Part shown: in pieces, positions 26,572 through 34,555 of the stretch | How positions within the stretch are numbered: the first letter of the stretch is position 1 | How the letters are laid out: every line of letters begins with the position of its first letter | Assembly (NCBI RefSeq): GCF_902859915.1 | Contig: NZ_CADIKK010000002.1 | Coordinates: 248,001-312,000, forward strand | Reading direction: 5' to 3' | DNA length: 64,000 nt | Origin: Paraburkholderia ultramafica | GTDB taxonomy: Bacteria; Pseudomonadota; Gammaproteobacteria; Burkholderiales; Burkholderiaceae | Translations under genes and position numbers: made by a program | The notes under the pieces: model-generated | Databases searched by the model: none | Seen by the model: only the letters and a program-made list of their open reading frames with translations | What the model was told of the DNA's origin: nothing

Positions 26572-27534
26572 ATGAACAATTTTATTCGACCACCTGTTTT
26601 CTATCCGGCAACGGTTGTTTTCGTCGATGACAACGACAGCTACCTGGATGCGTTGCGCCGGTTCTTTCCGGACACTTTGACCAATCTGTTTTTCACGCGG
26701 CCGCAAACCGCGCTCGGTTTCATCCGTCAGCACGCGCGCGAGAATTCGCTGGAGTTCGCTTCAGCGTCGGCCTGCCTGAGCGAGCCGGGTGTCGAGCGGT
26801 TCCTCGAAACGTCGGCCGAGCGGGACGTCGTCGCGCGGCGTTCCCGTTTCGAGGAAGTCGCCGCGGTTGTCGTCGATTACGACATGCCGGGCATGAACGG
26901 CGTCGAATTCCTCTCGTCGATATCCCATTTCCGTTGCGCGAAAGTGCTGCTGACCGGCGTCGCGAACGAGACCGTCGCGGTCAAGGCGTTCAATGCCGGC
27001 ATCGTGGATCTGTATCTGCGGAAAACGGACGCGGATTCGGCCAACCGGCTGGTTCATTTTCTGAAGGACGCCAAAAGCCGGCATTGCTCGGAATCGGGCT
27101 GGCTGGCGTTGGGCGAGAACGGCATGACGTATTGCGATCCGCGAACGCGCAAGGTGATCGACGACGTGGTGGCCGCGCAAGGCATCATTGAGTACTACTG
27201 GCGTCCGGAGCAGAACGTGATTCTGATGTTCGACCACGGCGGCAACCCGAGCGTGTTCGTCGCGTGGGCCGAGAACGACTGGATCTCGCAGGGCGAGATC
27301 GTGGCCGACGAGGGCGGCCCTGCCGAACTGTTGAGGCAACTGGCGGTGCGCGAGGTGATGCCGCTGTTCTGGCCGGACCTTGCCTACCGTGGCGGCATGG
27401 AGTTCAGGAAGCTGACACCGCGCGGCATCCCGGGCTGGGGCGACGCGTTCTATGGCTGGACCCGCATCGATCCGGCCGAGGTGGGCTTGGACCTTCTGAC
27501 ATTCTCGCAGTGGCGCAATGAGCGCAATCGCTGA
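26572..27534 (+). CDS. Orphan response regulator with an insertion in its receiver domain and an unknown output domain
   Basis: The 320-residue protein starts with a receiver domain: VVFVDDNDSYLDALRRFF (acidic pair), phosphoacceptor Asp102 in VVVDYDMPGMNG, Thr128 in VLLTG and Lys151 in LYLRKTD. Between the first strand and the phosphoacceptor lie about 80 residues, roughly twice the usual spacing, including a segment 60-95 not found in standard receivers. The C-terminal 150 residues have no DNA-binding, GGDEF, EAL or kinase motif. They are rich in Trp and Gly (WRPEQNVILMF, WAENDWISQG, GIPGWGDAFYGW). No kinase lies nearby. Function unknown. Confidence 0.75.
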   Translation: MNNFIRPPVFYPATVVFVDDNDSYLDALRRFFPDTLTNLFFTRPQTALGFIRQHARENSLEFASASACLSEPGVERFLETSAERDVVARRSRFEEVAAVVVDYDMPGMNGVEFLSSISHFRCAKVLLTGVANETVAVKAFNAGIVDLYLRKTDADSANRLVHFLKDAKSRHCSESGWLALGENGMTYCDPRTRKVIDDVVAAQGIIEYYWRPEQNVILMFDHGGNPSVFVAWAENDWISQGEIVADEGGPAELLRQLAVREVMPLFWPDLAYRGGMEFRKLTPRGIPGWGDAFYGWTRIDPAEVGLDLLTFSQWRNERNR

Positions 27535-27564
27535 CTTTGGCTGACCTCACGGATTCACGCCAGA

Positions 27565-28515
27565 CTAACGGCGAGCCTGGGCGGACAGAAAATCGCACAC
27601 CTCCTTATGCATTGCCTGCACGCCGGGGCTCGATTCGAGCGCGCGCCAGCATCCATGCACAAGCCCGACGCCGATACTGAGTCGCGCGTCTCCACCTGCT
27701 GCAATGATCCGCTCGACAAAGACGCGCGCATCGTCCCTTAACGGATCGTGTTCGACGCCGAACGCAAGCGTCGGCGGCAGGCCGTCGAAGCGCGTCGCAG
27801 CGAGCGGGATCGTCCACGCGGGGTAGGACGCGGACTCGCCGTTGCCCCAATACGAATCGCGGAACGTATGAACGTCGACAAGCGTGAGCATCGGTGCATG
27901 CGCTTCGGTGTCGCGCGCCGGCAGTTCCGGCTCGGTGCCGAGCATCGGGTAGACCAGCGCCAGCCCGCGCACGCGCCGCATGCCGTCGTCGCGCAGCCGC
28001 ATCGCGATGCTGGCCGCGAGCGTGCCGCCGGCACTGTCGCCGGCCAGTTGCAGCGCGGCGTCGGTGTGCAGATCGAAAGGCAGGCGCCCTGCCAGCGCGG
28101 CGAGCGTCACCGCCATGCAGTCGTCATGCGCGGCCGGTGCACGGTGTTCGGGAGCGAGCCGGTAGTCGACCGCGACCACGTCGAGCCCGGTATCCGCAGC
28201 GATGCGCGCAGTCACCATCTGATGGCTGTTCAACGAGCCGAGCACGAAGCCGCCGCCGTGAAAGTACAGCACCGTGCCGCGGACATCTCCGTGAGTCTTG
28301 TCACGATGCCGGTAAAGCCGCAGCGCGATCGCACGACCCGCGTCGGTTGTTAACCCGGCGTCCTGGGTCGTGATCTCGTCCGGCAGCGGCGGGGTCAGCA
28401 TCGCCGCATACCGGTCGTACATTTCGCGCTGCTCACGCGGCGTCGATGCGGCGGTGTGCGCGGGATAGATCGCGGTGGCCCTTGCGATGAATGCGGCAAT
28501 TTCCGGTTCAAGCAT
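27565..28515 (-). CDS. Alpha/beta hydrolase (hormone-sensitive lipase/acetyl esterase family)
   Basis: I chose the ATG at 28515 because GGGAG lies six bases upstream; an earlier in-frame ATG at 28527 lacks this. The 316 residues show the oxyanion-hole motif YFHGGGFVLGS and the nucleophile elbow LAGDSAGGTLAA, with acid and His later (HDPLRDDARVF, VGLVHGC). Such enzymes hydrolyse short-chain esters of diverse acids. It overlaps the end of the thioesterase gene by eight bases on the same strand, so they form a two-gene unit. Confidence 0.85.
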   Translation of the reverse strand: MLEPEIAAFIARATAIYPAHTAASTPREQREMYDRYAAMLTPPLPDEITTQDAGLTTDAGRAIALRLYRHRDKTHGDVRGTVLYFHGGGFVLGSLNSHQMVTARIAADTGLDVVAVDYRLAPEHRAPAAHDDCMAVTLAALAGRLPFDLHTDAALQLAGDSAGGTLAASIAMRLRDDGMRRVRGLALVYPMLGTEPELPARDTEAHAPMLTLVDVHTFRDSYWGNGESASYPAWTIPLAATRFDGLPPTLAFGVEHDPLRDDARVFVERIIAAGGDARLSIGVGLVHGCWRALESSPGVQAMHKEVCDFLSAQARR

Positions 28516-29017
28516 GTCCACTCCCATTGCGTTGCGTTGTGCCGGGCAAGCCGATTGCACGTCCCGCAAATCTTGCCGGCGGCAACGCGGCGTGGGCGTT
28601 GGCCAACTCCCGCACGTGGGCCTCGACATCGCGATCGAACGCTACGGCTCGTGGCCCGCTGGTGTCGACGTGCAGCAACATCTGCTCGCCTGCGGCCACA
28701 GGCTCGTCGTCAGTCCCGCTGAACATTTCGAGGTACAGATGCAGCCGCTTCGCATCGTGCCCGAGCACTCGCATGTCGACCCGAACCTGCGCGCCTTCCT
28801 TGATCTCATGCAGATAGTTGAGGTGCGCTTCGAGCGTGTAGATCGAGCGCCGGCGCTCTTTGCGCACCGTGTCGGGCAAACCGATCAGGTCGATCAACAC
28901 ATCGGTCGCGAAGCTGAAAATCAGCATATAGAACGCGTCGCGCAAGTGGCCGTTGTAGTCGACCCATTCGGCCCGCACGGTGTCGCAGTAGGAGGGCAGA
29001 GCAACGTGTTGCGGCAT
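28508..29017 (-). CDS. Hot-dog fold thioesterase, similar to betainyl-CoA thioesterases
   Basis: The ATG at 29017 follows GGAG and gives a 169-residue protein. The sequence AEWVDYNGHLRDAFYMLIFS carries the Asp/Asn-Gly-His signature of 4-hydroxybenzoyl-CoA-type thioesterases, and SIYTLEAHLNYLHEIKEGAQ is the central helix-strand of the fold. It looks most like the CdhB-type enzyme that splits betainyl-CoA in carnitine breakdown. The carnitine dehydrogenase and keto-acid cleavage enzyme that usually accompany it are not in this window, so the substrate is uncertain. It is co-transcribed with an esterase-like hydrolase. Confidence 0.75.
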   Translation of the reverse strand: MPQHVALPSYCDTVRAEWVDYNGHLRDAFYMLIFSFATDVLIDLIGLPDTVRKERRRSIYTLEAHLNYLHEIKEGAQVRVDMRVLGHDAKRLHLYLEMFSGTDDEPVAAGEQMLLHVDTSGPRAVAFDRDVEAHVRELANAHAALPPARFAGRAIGLPGTTQRNGSGHA

Positions 29018-29398
29018 GGGCGATTGGTCTCCTTGATTCACATGTACTGGCCGTGGCGCCGCGCGCTTGCGATGCCCGGGTGCTGACGCCTCGCTGCCCA
29101 AGCGAAGGCGAGCGATTCGTGGTGGCGAGTCACACCTACATTGTGTGGCGGCCCACCTCGGCGCCTCGGTACAGGTCCGGATAGCGACCGGCAGGCGTCA
29201 GGTGGCCGTAATACCCCGCAAGATAGCACGGTTAAAAGCGCGAACACCCGCACCCGCGCCGAATTATGACGTTCGACGCAACAGTGAATTCTTGGTTTGT
29301 GGGTTTACCCTAGATTACTAGGTCCCTAGAGTGTCCCCATTCGCTGCAGACACATAGGTCTCCAGCACCGCATAAAAGAATCTCTGGAGGTAGGAATC
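29018..29398. other. Intergenic region with promoter-like features
   Basis: About 380 bases without a gene, between two divergent units. The right end is AT-richer and contains an inverted repeat CTAGG-TC-CCTAG near 29318-29329, about 70 bases before the DUF4148 gene, where a promoter or operator is expected. Confidence 0.35.
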
Positions 29399-29725
29399 AT
29401 GAAATCGCTGATCGAAGCTGTCGTTATCGCTGCTCTCATTACCGCGCCGCTCGCCGCTTTTGCTCAATCCAATCAGCCGCTCACTCGCGCTCAAGTGCGC
29501 GCCGAACTGGTTCAACTGGAAAAGGCCGGCTATGACCCAGCTACCGCGAACAACTACGACTACCCGGAAAACATTCAAGCGGCCGAAGCGCGTGTCGCGG
29601 CCCAAAACGCCAACGCGCAAACCAGCGGCTATGGTTCGGCAGCCAATGGTTCGTCGCAGGCAGGCAGCCGCACGGACGCGACGTCGAGTTCGTATTCGGC
29701 TCCGGTCGCCAGCTACGGTCATTAG
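29399..29725 (+). CDS. DUF4148 exported small protein
   Basis: The gene has CTGGAGG upstream. The 108-residue product has a signal peptide (MKSLIEAVVIAALITAPLAA, cut after FAQ), then the DUF4148 signature LTRAQVRAELVQLEKAGYDP, and a Ser/Gly/Ala-rich tail. These proteins are abundant in Burkholderia relatives, are probably periplasmic and have no known function. A second DUF4148 gene is at 61279-61590. A strong hairpin follows. Confidence 0.85.
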   Translation: MKSLIEAVVIAALITAPLAAFAQSNQPLTRAQVRAELVQLEKAGYDPATANNYDYPENIQAAEARVAAQNANAQTSGYGSAANGSSQAGSRTDATSSSYSAPVASYGH

Positions 29726-29778
29726 TCGACCGCGGCGCGAGCCCGGCTCTCGCGCTGGATTAATGTGCATCGAACACG

Positions 29779-29815
29779 AATGGCTTGCTTTCACCGCATG
29801 GTGAAGCAAGCCATT
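29779..29815 (+). terminator. Strong hairpin after the DUF4148 gene
   Basis: AATGGCTTGCTTTCACC (29779-29795) and GGTGAAGCAAGCCATT (29800-29815) pair over 16 bases with a single bulged T and a GCAT loop. There is no T run, so it may terminate inefficiently or serve mainly as a 3' stabiliser. It separates the gene from the MmgE/PrpD remnant on the other strand. Confidence 0.65.
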
Positions 29816-29822
29816 CCTACAT

Positions 29823-30050
29823 TCAGGCCCGGGTATAAGCAGGCTTCGGCCCGATTTGCTGGCCGCTCACTTCGACTCGCGGCGGAGCATCGCACGCATC
29901 GATTTTGATCCGCTCAATGAGCTGATCGGTCTTGCGGGCGCTGAGCACCGGCGCCATCAAATCGCGCGCCTTCGCGTTGACGGCTTCGGTATTCAATGGG
30001 TTCTCCTTGGTGCCGGGCGGGAAATTATTATGCGGATCCGCTCAAATCCT
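29823..30050 (-). pseudogene. C-terminal remnant of an MmgE/PrpD-family protein
   Basis: About 75 residues end at the stop at 29823. They read NNFPPGTKENPLNTEAVNAK, then ARDLMAPVLSARKTDQLIER, the usual last part of MmgE/PrpD (2-methylcitrate dehydratase-like) proteins, which have about 450 residues. A stop occurs upstream near 30055 and no other part of the gene is visible. A TTG preceded by AAGGAG exists inside the fragment, but it is simply the codons for the conserved KEN motif. This is debris at the left border of the Rieske cluster. Confidence 0.6.
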
Positions 30051-30175
30051 CTCGACTCCTCAGTCCGAAATAGCCCGAAGAATTCGGGTAGGTCAGATGT
30101 TATACGCGTTCTATCGCAACTGGTTGCGCCGGCGCCGCGTGTGTCGCCGCAACATACTCCACTCGCACCGGCAAC

Positions 30176-31261
30176 CTAAAACGTATGCACAATCCCGATT
30201 GCGATCGCTAGCTGATTTGCACCTGTCGCCACGGGCGTCGTAGATCCCGTCGCGCTCAACGCAGACTTTGCGCTGTTTATCACGTAAGTCACATCGGTAT
30301 ATAGTGCTGTCCGTTTGGAGAGCCAGTAGTCAGCGTTGACCCCAGAACTCAGCGCGTGGGCCGATACTGTGCGATACGAGTGATAATAGGACGCCGCCGA
30401 GAGATCAAGTTGCGGCGTCACCTTATATCGTAGGCCACCAAATGCCATGTATTGTGGCGGCGATGCCTGCAGGGTAGCCGCGATCGTGTTGAGCACCAGT
30501 TCGTAGCCGCCGTAAAGCGTTGCGTTGCCGATCTGCCAGGATCCGCCCGCCACGTACCGGCGCTCGCTATCGCTCGCCGATGCGGCGCTTTGGCCCTGCC
30601 GCTGTTCATAGGCGAATGTCAGATTGATGGGTCCCCGACGATAGCGGGCTCCGACGTCAAACTGCTTCCCGATCCGGAACGCCCCGGGAACCTGTCCGCC
30701 GTTGGGCACCGTGGAGTCGTAGCCGAAGCTGTAAAGAACATTTGCCTCGAAAGGCCCCGCGTGACCGAGGTACGCAATGGCGTTATCGGCCCGTCCGACG
30801 AACTGGGAATCCTGTGCCGAAAGCCCGTAGCTCGAATAGTTCAGGGGATCGAGCGGAAGAAAATACCGGTACATCGGCGTCATCTGACGTCCAGCCATCA
30901 CCGTGCCAAAGCGATCCGACTCGAGACCGACAAACGCCTGCCGACCGAACAGCCGGCCACCCTGCTGTAGCGCTCCGCTATTCGTGGCGAATCCTGATTC
31001 CAGCGTGAAGATCGAACGCACGCCCTCGCCGAGATCTTCCTTTCCTGTAATGCCCCACCGCGAATTGATACGGTTACCGGTGTTGACCCTGAATAAGTCG
31101 CCCGATCCTTGCTTCGCCGCATGACTCACGTATTCAACACCTGAATCGACGATGCCGTAGAGGGTCGCCGAGGATTGTGCATGCGCACCGGCGCTCGTGC
31201 CTCCTCCAATTCCACAGGCGAGAAGAATACTCAATGAACGGATCGCACTGTTTGACTTCAC
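30176..31261 (-). CDS. Gram-negative porin (OmpC-like, Burkholderia type)
   Basis: I placed the start at GTG 31261, which has AAAGGAGA upstream. The 361-residue protein has a signal peptide ending AHAQSS, the opening strand SSATLYGIVDSGVEYVSH, loop landmarks such as RINSRWGITGKEDLGEGVRS and GRQAFVGLESDRFGTVMAGR, and it ends in Phe (GIVHTF), as required for outer-membrane assembly. It is the last gene of the Rieske unit and probably supplies an entry channel for the substrate, likely an organic acid. Confidence 0.88.
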   Translation of the reverse strand: MKSNSAIRSLSILLACGIGGGTSAGAHAQSSATLYGIVDSGVEYVSHAAKQGSGDLFRVNTGNRINSRWGITGKEDLGEGVRSIFTLESGFATNSGALQQGGRLFGRQAFVGLESDRFGTVMAGRQMTPMYRYFLPLDPLNYSSYGLSAQDSQFVGRADNAIAYLGHAGPFEANVLYSFGYDSTVPNGGQVPGAFRIGKQFDVGARYRRGPINLTFAYEQRQGQSAASASDSERRYVAGGSWQIGNATLYGGYELVLNTIAATLQASPPQYMAFGGLRYKVTPQLDLSAASYYHSYRTVSAHALSSGVNADYWLSKRTALYTDVTYVINSAKSALSATGSTTPVATGANQLAIAIGIVHTF

Positions 31262-31370
31262 CGTCAGTCTCCTTTTCGCTTCTTTCATTTATTTAGTCAT
31301 CCAAAATTGTACAAGCGGTCAAGCCGGCATGAAAACATCTGTTGTTACTCACTCCGGTTTTATCGCACCT

Positions 31371-32621
31371 TCATTCCCGGGCAATGTGCTTGCTGACAAA
31401 GAACATTGCACAGACGCCCACCAGGGGTCCGACGGCGAGGGTAAGCAGCGCGAGCATGAACGAATGGGTGTTGCCATATACATGGCCCACTGCGAGAGGA
31501 GACACGGCACTTCCCATCTGCCAGACAGCATTGGTCCATCCGGCGCTGGCACCGGCAAGACGCTTTCCTGACGCATCGCTGACCTGCGCCATCAGAACGG
31601 GAAGGTAGCCGAACGAAAAGGCTCCGAGTATCGGCGCCACCAGATAAAACTGCGCCGTTGTCGAGCAATTGCCAAAAACCAGCAGTGTGACCACGAAAGC
31701 AAGGAGACAGAGGATCGACATCAGCTTGCGTGAGACACCCGGCAGGTCGGAAATCCATCCGAGTGTCGGTTTGGCGATCATCGCTCCTATGCCAAACGAT
31801 GCGATGATGGAGCCCGCCACGACTGGCGCAATGCCATACTGCCTGGTCATCAGCGCATTGCCCCACGCGCCGAACCCCACGGTTGCCCAGAGACCTCCGC
31901 ATCCGGCAATGGCAAGGATGATCAGATTGCGGTTGCGCAGCAGGCCTAGCATCTCCTTCACGCTGTTTCGCGCAGGCTGCGAATCGTTTGCGGGCCGGTT
32001 CTTCAACAGCAGCAGCGCGACAAAACCCCACGCAAACGTAACGACGCCGAGCATCCGGAAAGTGTTGGACCAACCGTGCTGCGCGGAAAACGACGGCACC
32101 ACGGCGTTGGCGATGATCACGGCCAGTGACGTGGCAGTCGTGTAAATACCCATGGCGCGACCGCGGTCCCGCGTAAACCAGGCGGGAATGATTTTCATGC
32201 CGGCAGAGTAATCCGCGCCCGCGGCAAAACCCATGGCAAGCTGGATCACGATCCCGGTCATCAACGAATGGGTAAAGCCGAAGCAGAAAGTAAAGACGCC
32301 TAGCGGCAGCAGGGCCAACGTCAGCATTGTCCGTCCGCCAAGCAGGTCAGTCAGTATGCCGCCGACCACATTGGCCAGCACATAGCCCACATAGAAGGCC
32401 GTCACGAACGCGCCGAGCAGGGCGACTTCGAGCCCAAGAGAGGCGCCCACGGGTGCCGCGACCGTGCTCCACGCCACCCGGTCGATATAGCTGAGCAGGA
32501 ACGCCGCCCATACGATAAACAGTGCAACCCACCGGTAACTGCTCGCCTCTGTGCCTGCGGAGGTTTCCGCGGTCCAGACTCCACTGGATACGTCGCCAGA
32601 CGACGCCAGATTTTTCTCCAT
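31371..32621 (-). CDS. MFS transporter of the anion:cation symporter type
   Basis: The ATG at 32621 directly follows GGAGGAG; a longer frame upstream belongs to the spacer. The 416-residue protein has 12 hydrophobic segments. Its early part YIDRVAWSTVAAPVGASLGL and the loop GGRTMLTLALLPLG are typical of transporters for aromatic and other organic acids, such as phthalate or hexuronate permeases. It lies between the porin and the reductase genes on the same strand, so it is the inner-membrane uptake step for the compound oxidised by the Rieske enzyme. Confidence 0.87.
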   Translation of the reverse strand: MEKNLASSGDVSSGVWTAETSAGTEASSYRWVALFIVWAAFLLSYIDRVAWSTVAAPVGASLGLEVALLGAFVTAFYVGYVLANVVGGILTDLLGGRTMLTLALLPLGVFTFCFGFTHSLMTGIVIQLAMGFAAGADYSAGMKIIPAWFTRDRGRAMGIYTTATSLAVIIANAVVPSFSAQHGWSNTFRMLGVVTFAWGFVALLLLKNRPANDSQPARNSVKEMLGLLRNRNLIILAIAGCGGLWATVGFGAWGNALMTRQYGIAPVVAGSIIASFGIGAMIAKPTLGWISDLPGVSRKLMSILCLLAFVVTLLVFGNCSTTAQFYLVAPILGAFSFGYLPVLMAQVSDASGKRLAGASAGWTNAVWQMGSAVSPLAVGHVYGNTHSFMLALLTLAVGPLVGVCAMFFVSKHIARE

Positions 32622-32709
32622 GACTCCTCCGATGCAAGGCGTGCGCGCGGCCGCCGTGATGTTCTGATTCTTGATCCAGCCTGTCGATGCAGGCTGGTAT
32701 GTCCCACTG

Positions 32710-33675
32710 CTACAGATCGAGCACGAGCATCCGCGACCTGGCCCGTGAACAGCACGGCAGGAACTGATCGTTGCGAGCCTGCTCGGCGGGCGAGAGATAC
32801 AGATCGCGATGATCGGGCTCGCCATCCAGGACCCGCGTGAGACAGGTTCCGCAAATACCCTGCTCGCACGAGACCGGCACGTCCACGCCAGCTTCGGCGA
32901 GCGCCTGAATAACGGTCCGGCCGGCGGGAACCGACACGACGCAACCGGAGCGCGCCAGCCGGACATCGAACGATGACTCGTCGCCTGTGGCTGCCGGCGC
33001 CGCGGCAAAATACTCGTAGTGCAAGCGCTCGGCAGGCCAACCCAGCGAACGCGCCGTGTCGAGCACTGCGTTCATGAATCCCTGCGGGCCGCATACATAC
33101 AGATGCCGTTCGGGTTGCGGGTTTGCCAGCAGCGCATTGAGATCGATGCGTTGGGCACCTTCGCCATCATCGAAGTGATACTGTACCCGGTGTGCCCACG
33201 ACGAACGCGCGATCCGTTCCGCGAAGGCCGCGCGAGCGCGCGATCGGGTGCAGTAGTGCAGGCTGAACGCAGCTCCCTCGCGATCCAGATGCTCGGCCAT
33301 GCAAAGCAGCGGCGTCAGTCCGATGCCTCCCGCGCACAGCAGATGTTCGACATTGCCCTTTGCGAGCGCGAAATGATTGCGCGGCGCATTGATCTGGATT
33401 TCGTCGCCCTCATGCACGGCATCGTGCATGCCCTTCGAGCCGCCACGTGATGCCATATCGCGCAGGACGGCGATCAGGTATCGATCACGCTCCGACGGCG
33501 CATTGCACAGCGAGTACTGCCGGATCAGTCCACCGGGTACGTGCACGTCGATATGGGCACCCGCCTCGAACGGGGGCAGCTCGCCTCCATCGAGGCTGAC
33601 GAGTTCGAAGCTGACAATGCCGTCAGCCTCGGCATGCCGGCGCGCAACGCGCACGGTAATTCTGGGATTGTTCAT
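32710..33675 (-). CDS. PDR/VanB-family ferredoxin reductase with C-terminal [2Fe-2S] domain
   Basis: The 321-residue flavoprotein has the flavin site RQYSLCNAP, the NAD(P)H-binding LLCAGGIGLTPLLCMAEHL, and YVCGPQGFMNAVLD. The C-terminal plant-type ferredoxin domain holds Cys270, 275, 278 and 308 (SCEQGICGTC and FLPCCS). It uses NAD(P)H to reduce the Rieske oxygenase encoded two genes upstream. Such one-protein reductases serve phthalate-, vanillate- and chlorobenzoate-type oxygenases. It lies 12 bases after the dehydrogenase gene. Confidence 0.92.
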   Translation of the reverse strand: MNNPRITVRVARRHAEADGIVSFELVSLDGGELPPFEAGAHIDVHVPGGLIRQYSLCNAPSERDRYLIAVLRDMASRGGSKGMHDAVHEGDEIQINAPRNHFALAKGNVEHLLCAGGIGLTPLLCMAEHLDREGAAFSLHYCTRSRARAAFAERIARSSWAHRVQYHFDDGEGAQRIDLNALLANPQPERHLYVCGPQGFMNAVLDTARSLGWPAERLHYEYFAAAPAATGDESSFDVRLARSGCVVSVPAGRTVIQALAEAGVDVPVSCEQGICGTCLTRVLDGEPDHRDLYLSPAEQARNDQFLPCCSRARSRMLVLDL

Positions 33676-33687
33676 GCCGCCCGCCCG

Positions 33688-34470
33688 TTACATGATCGAC
33701 AGACCACCGTCGACCATCAGCGTCGTACCGGTGATGAACGATGCTTCGTCACTCGCGAGCCACAGAATCGGCCAGGAGATTTCTTCAGGCGCGGCCCACC
33801 GCCCGATCAACGACGTATCGTGCCTCTGTGTTTTGAGAACCTCGACGCTGTTGCCCGCGGCGCGCGCCCGGTTGACGTGAAAATCGGTGAGCGTGGAACC
33901 CGGACATACCGCATTCACGCGCACCCCGTGCGCCGCCTCCTCGAACGCGAGTGTGCGTGTCATCGCGAGCATGCCGGCCTTGGTCGCGTCATACAGGCCC
34001 ATGCCCTTTCGACCCGTCACGGCGTAGCAGGACGACACATTGACTATGCTGGCAGAGCCCGACTGGCGCAGTAGAGGAAGCACCGCCTTGCAATAGTTCG
34101 ATGTGCCAATCAGATTGACTGACACCATGGCTTGCCACTCGGCCGGCGTTGCCTCCGCGAGCGGACTGTAATTGCGCACGGCGGCATTGTTAACCAGCAC
34201 GTCGAGCCCACCGAACGACTCGGCGGCATGCTGAGCCGCGCGTAGCGCATCGGCTACGCTGGACACATCGGCCACGAACGTTTTGATCCGGGCGGATGGA
34301 TCCAGCCGGATCAGTTCGTCAGCGACATTTGCCAGCCCTGCCGGGTTCGCATCGACCAGCACGACGGCCGCACCCTCGCCACAAAACACGCGGGCCGTCG
34401 CGCCCCCGATTCCACCACCGCCACCGGTGATCAACGCGACCTTGCCTTGAAGTCTTGTACCTTGCTGCAT
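33688..34470 (-). CDS. Short-chain dehydrogenase/reductase (SDR)
   Basis: The 260-residue protein is a classical SDR: cofactor motif TGGGGGIGGATARV (residues 16-29), Asp at the end of the second strand (VVLVDAN, suggesting NAD preference), VLVNNAAVRNYSP, a Ser in SSCYAV and the active-site YDATK. The tail WPILWLASDEASFITGTTLM is typical. It lies between the oxygenase and reductase genes and probably oxidises the diol or alcohol made by the oxygenase. The product is not known. Confidence 0.88.
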   Translation of the reverse strand: MQQGTRLQGKVALITGGGGGIGGATARVFCGEGAAVVLVDANPAGLANVADELIRLDPSARIKTFVADVSSVADALRAAQHAAESFGGLDVLVNNAAVRNYSPLAEATPAEWQAMVSVNLIGTSNYCKAVLPLLRQSGSASIVNVSSCYAVTGRKGMGLYDATKAGMLAMTRTLAFEEAAHGVRVNAVCPGSTLTDFHVNRARAAGNSVEVLKTQRHDTSLIGRWAAPEEISWPILWLASDEASFITGTTLMVDGGLSIM

Positions 34471-34555
34471 TTCATGCCGACGTTGCGCCGGCCTCCTTAT
34501 TGCGGAATACGCAAACAGTGATCGAAAAAGCCGGGCGAGCGCCCGGCTCAGGAAA

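Noticed and set aside
29970..30008. Start of a small gene at TTG with AAGGAG upstream
   Set aside because: The AAGGAG is part of the Lys-Glu codons of the conserved GTKENP stretch of an MmgE/PrpD protein, whose frame continues upstream. It is better read as a gene remnant.
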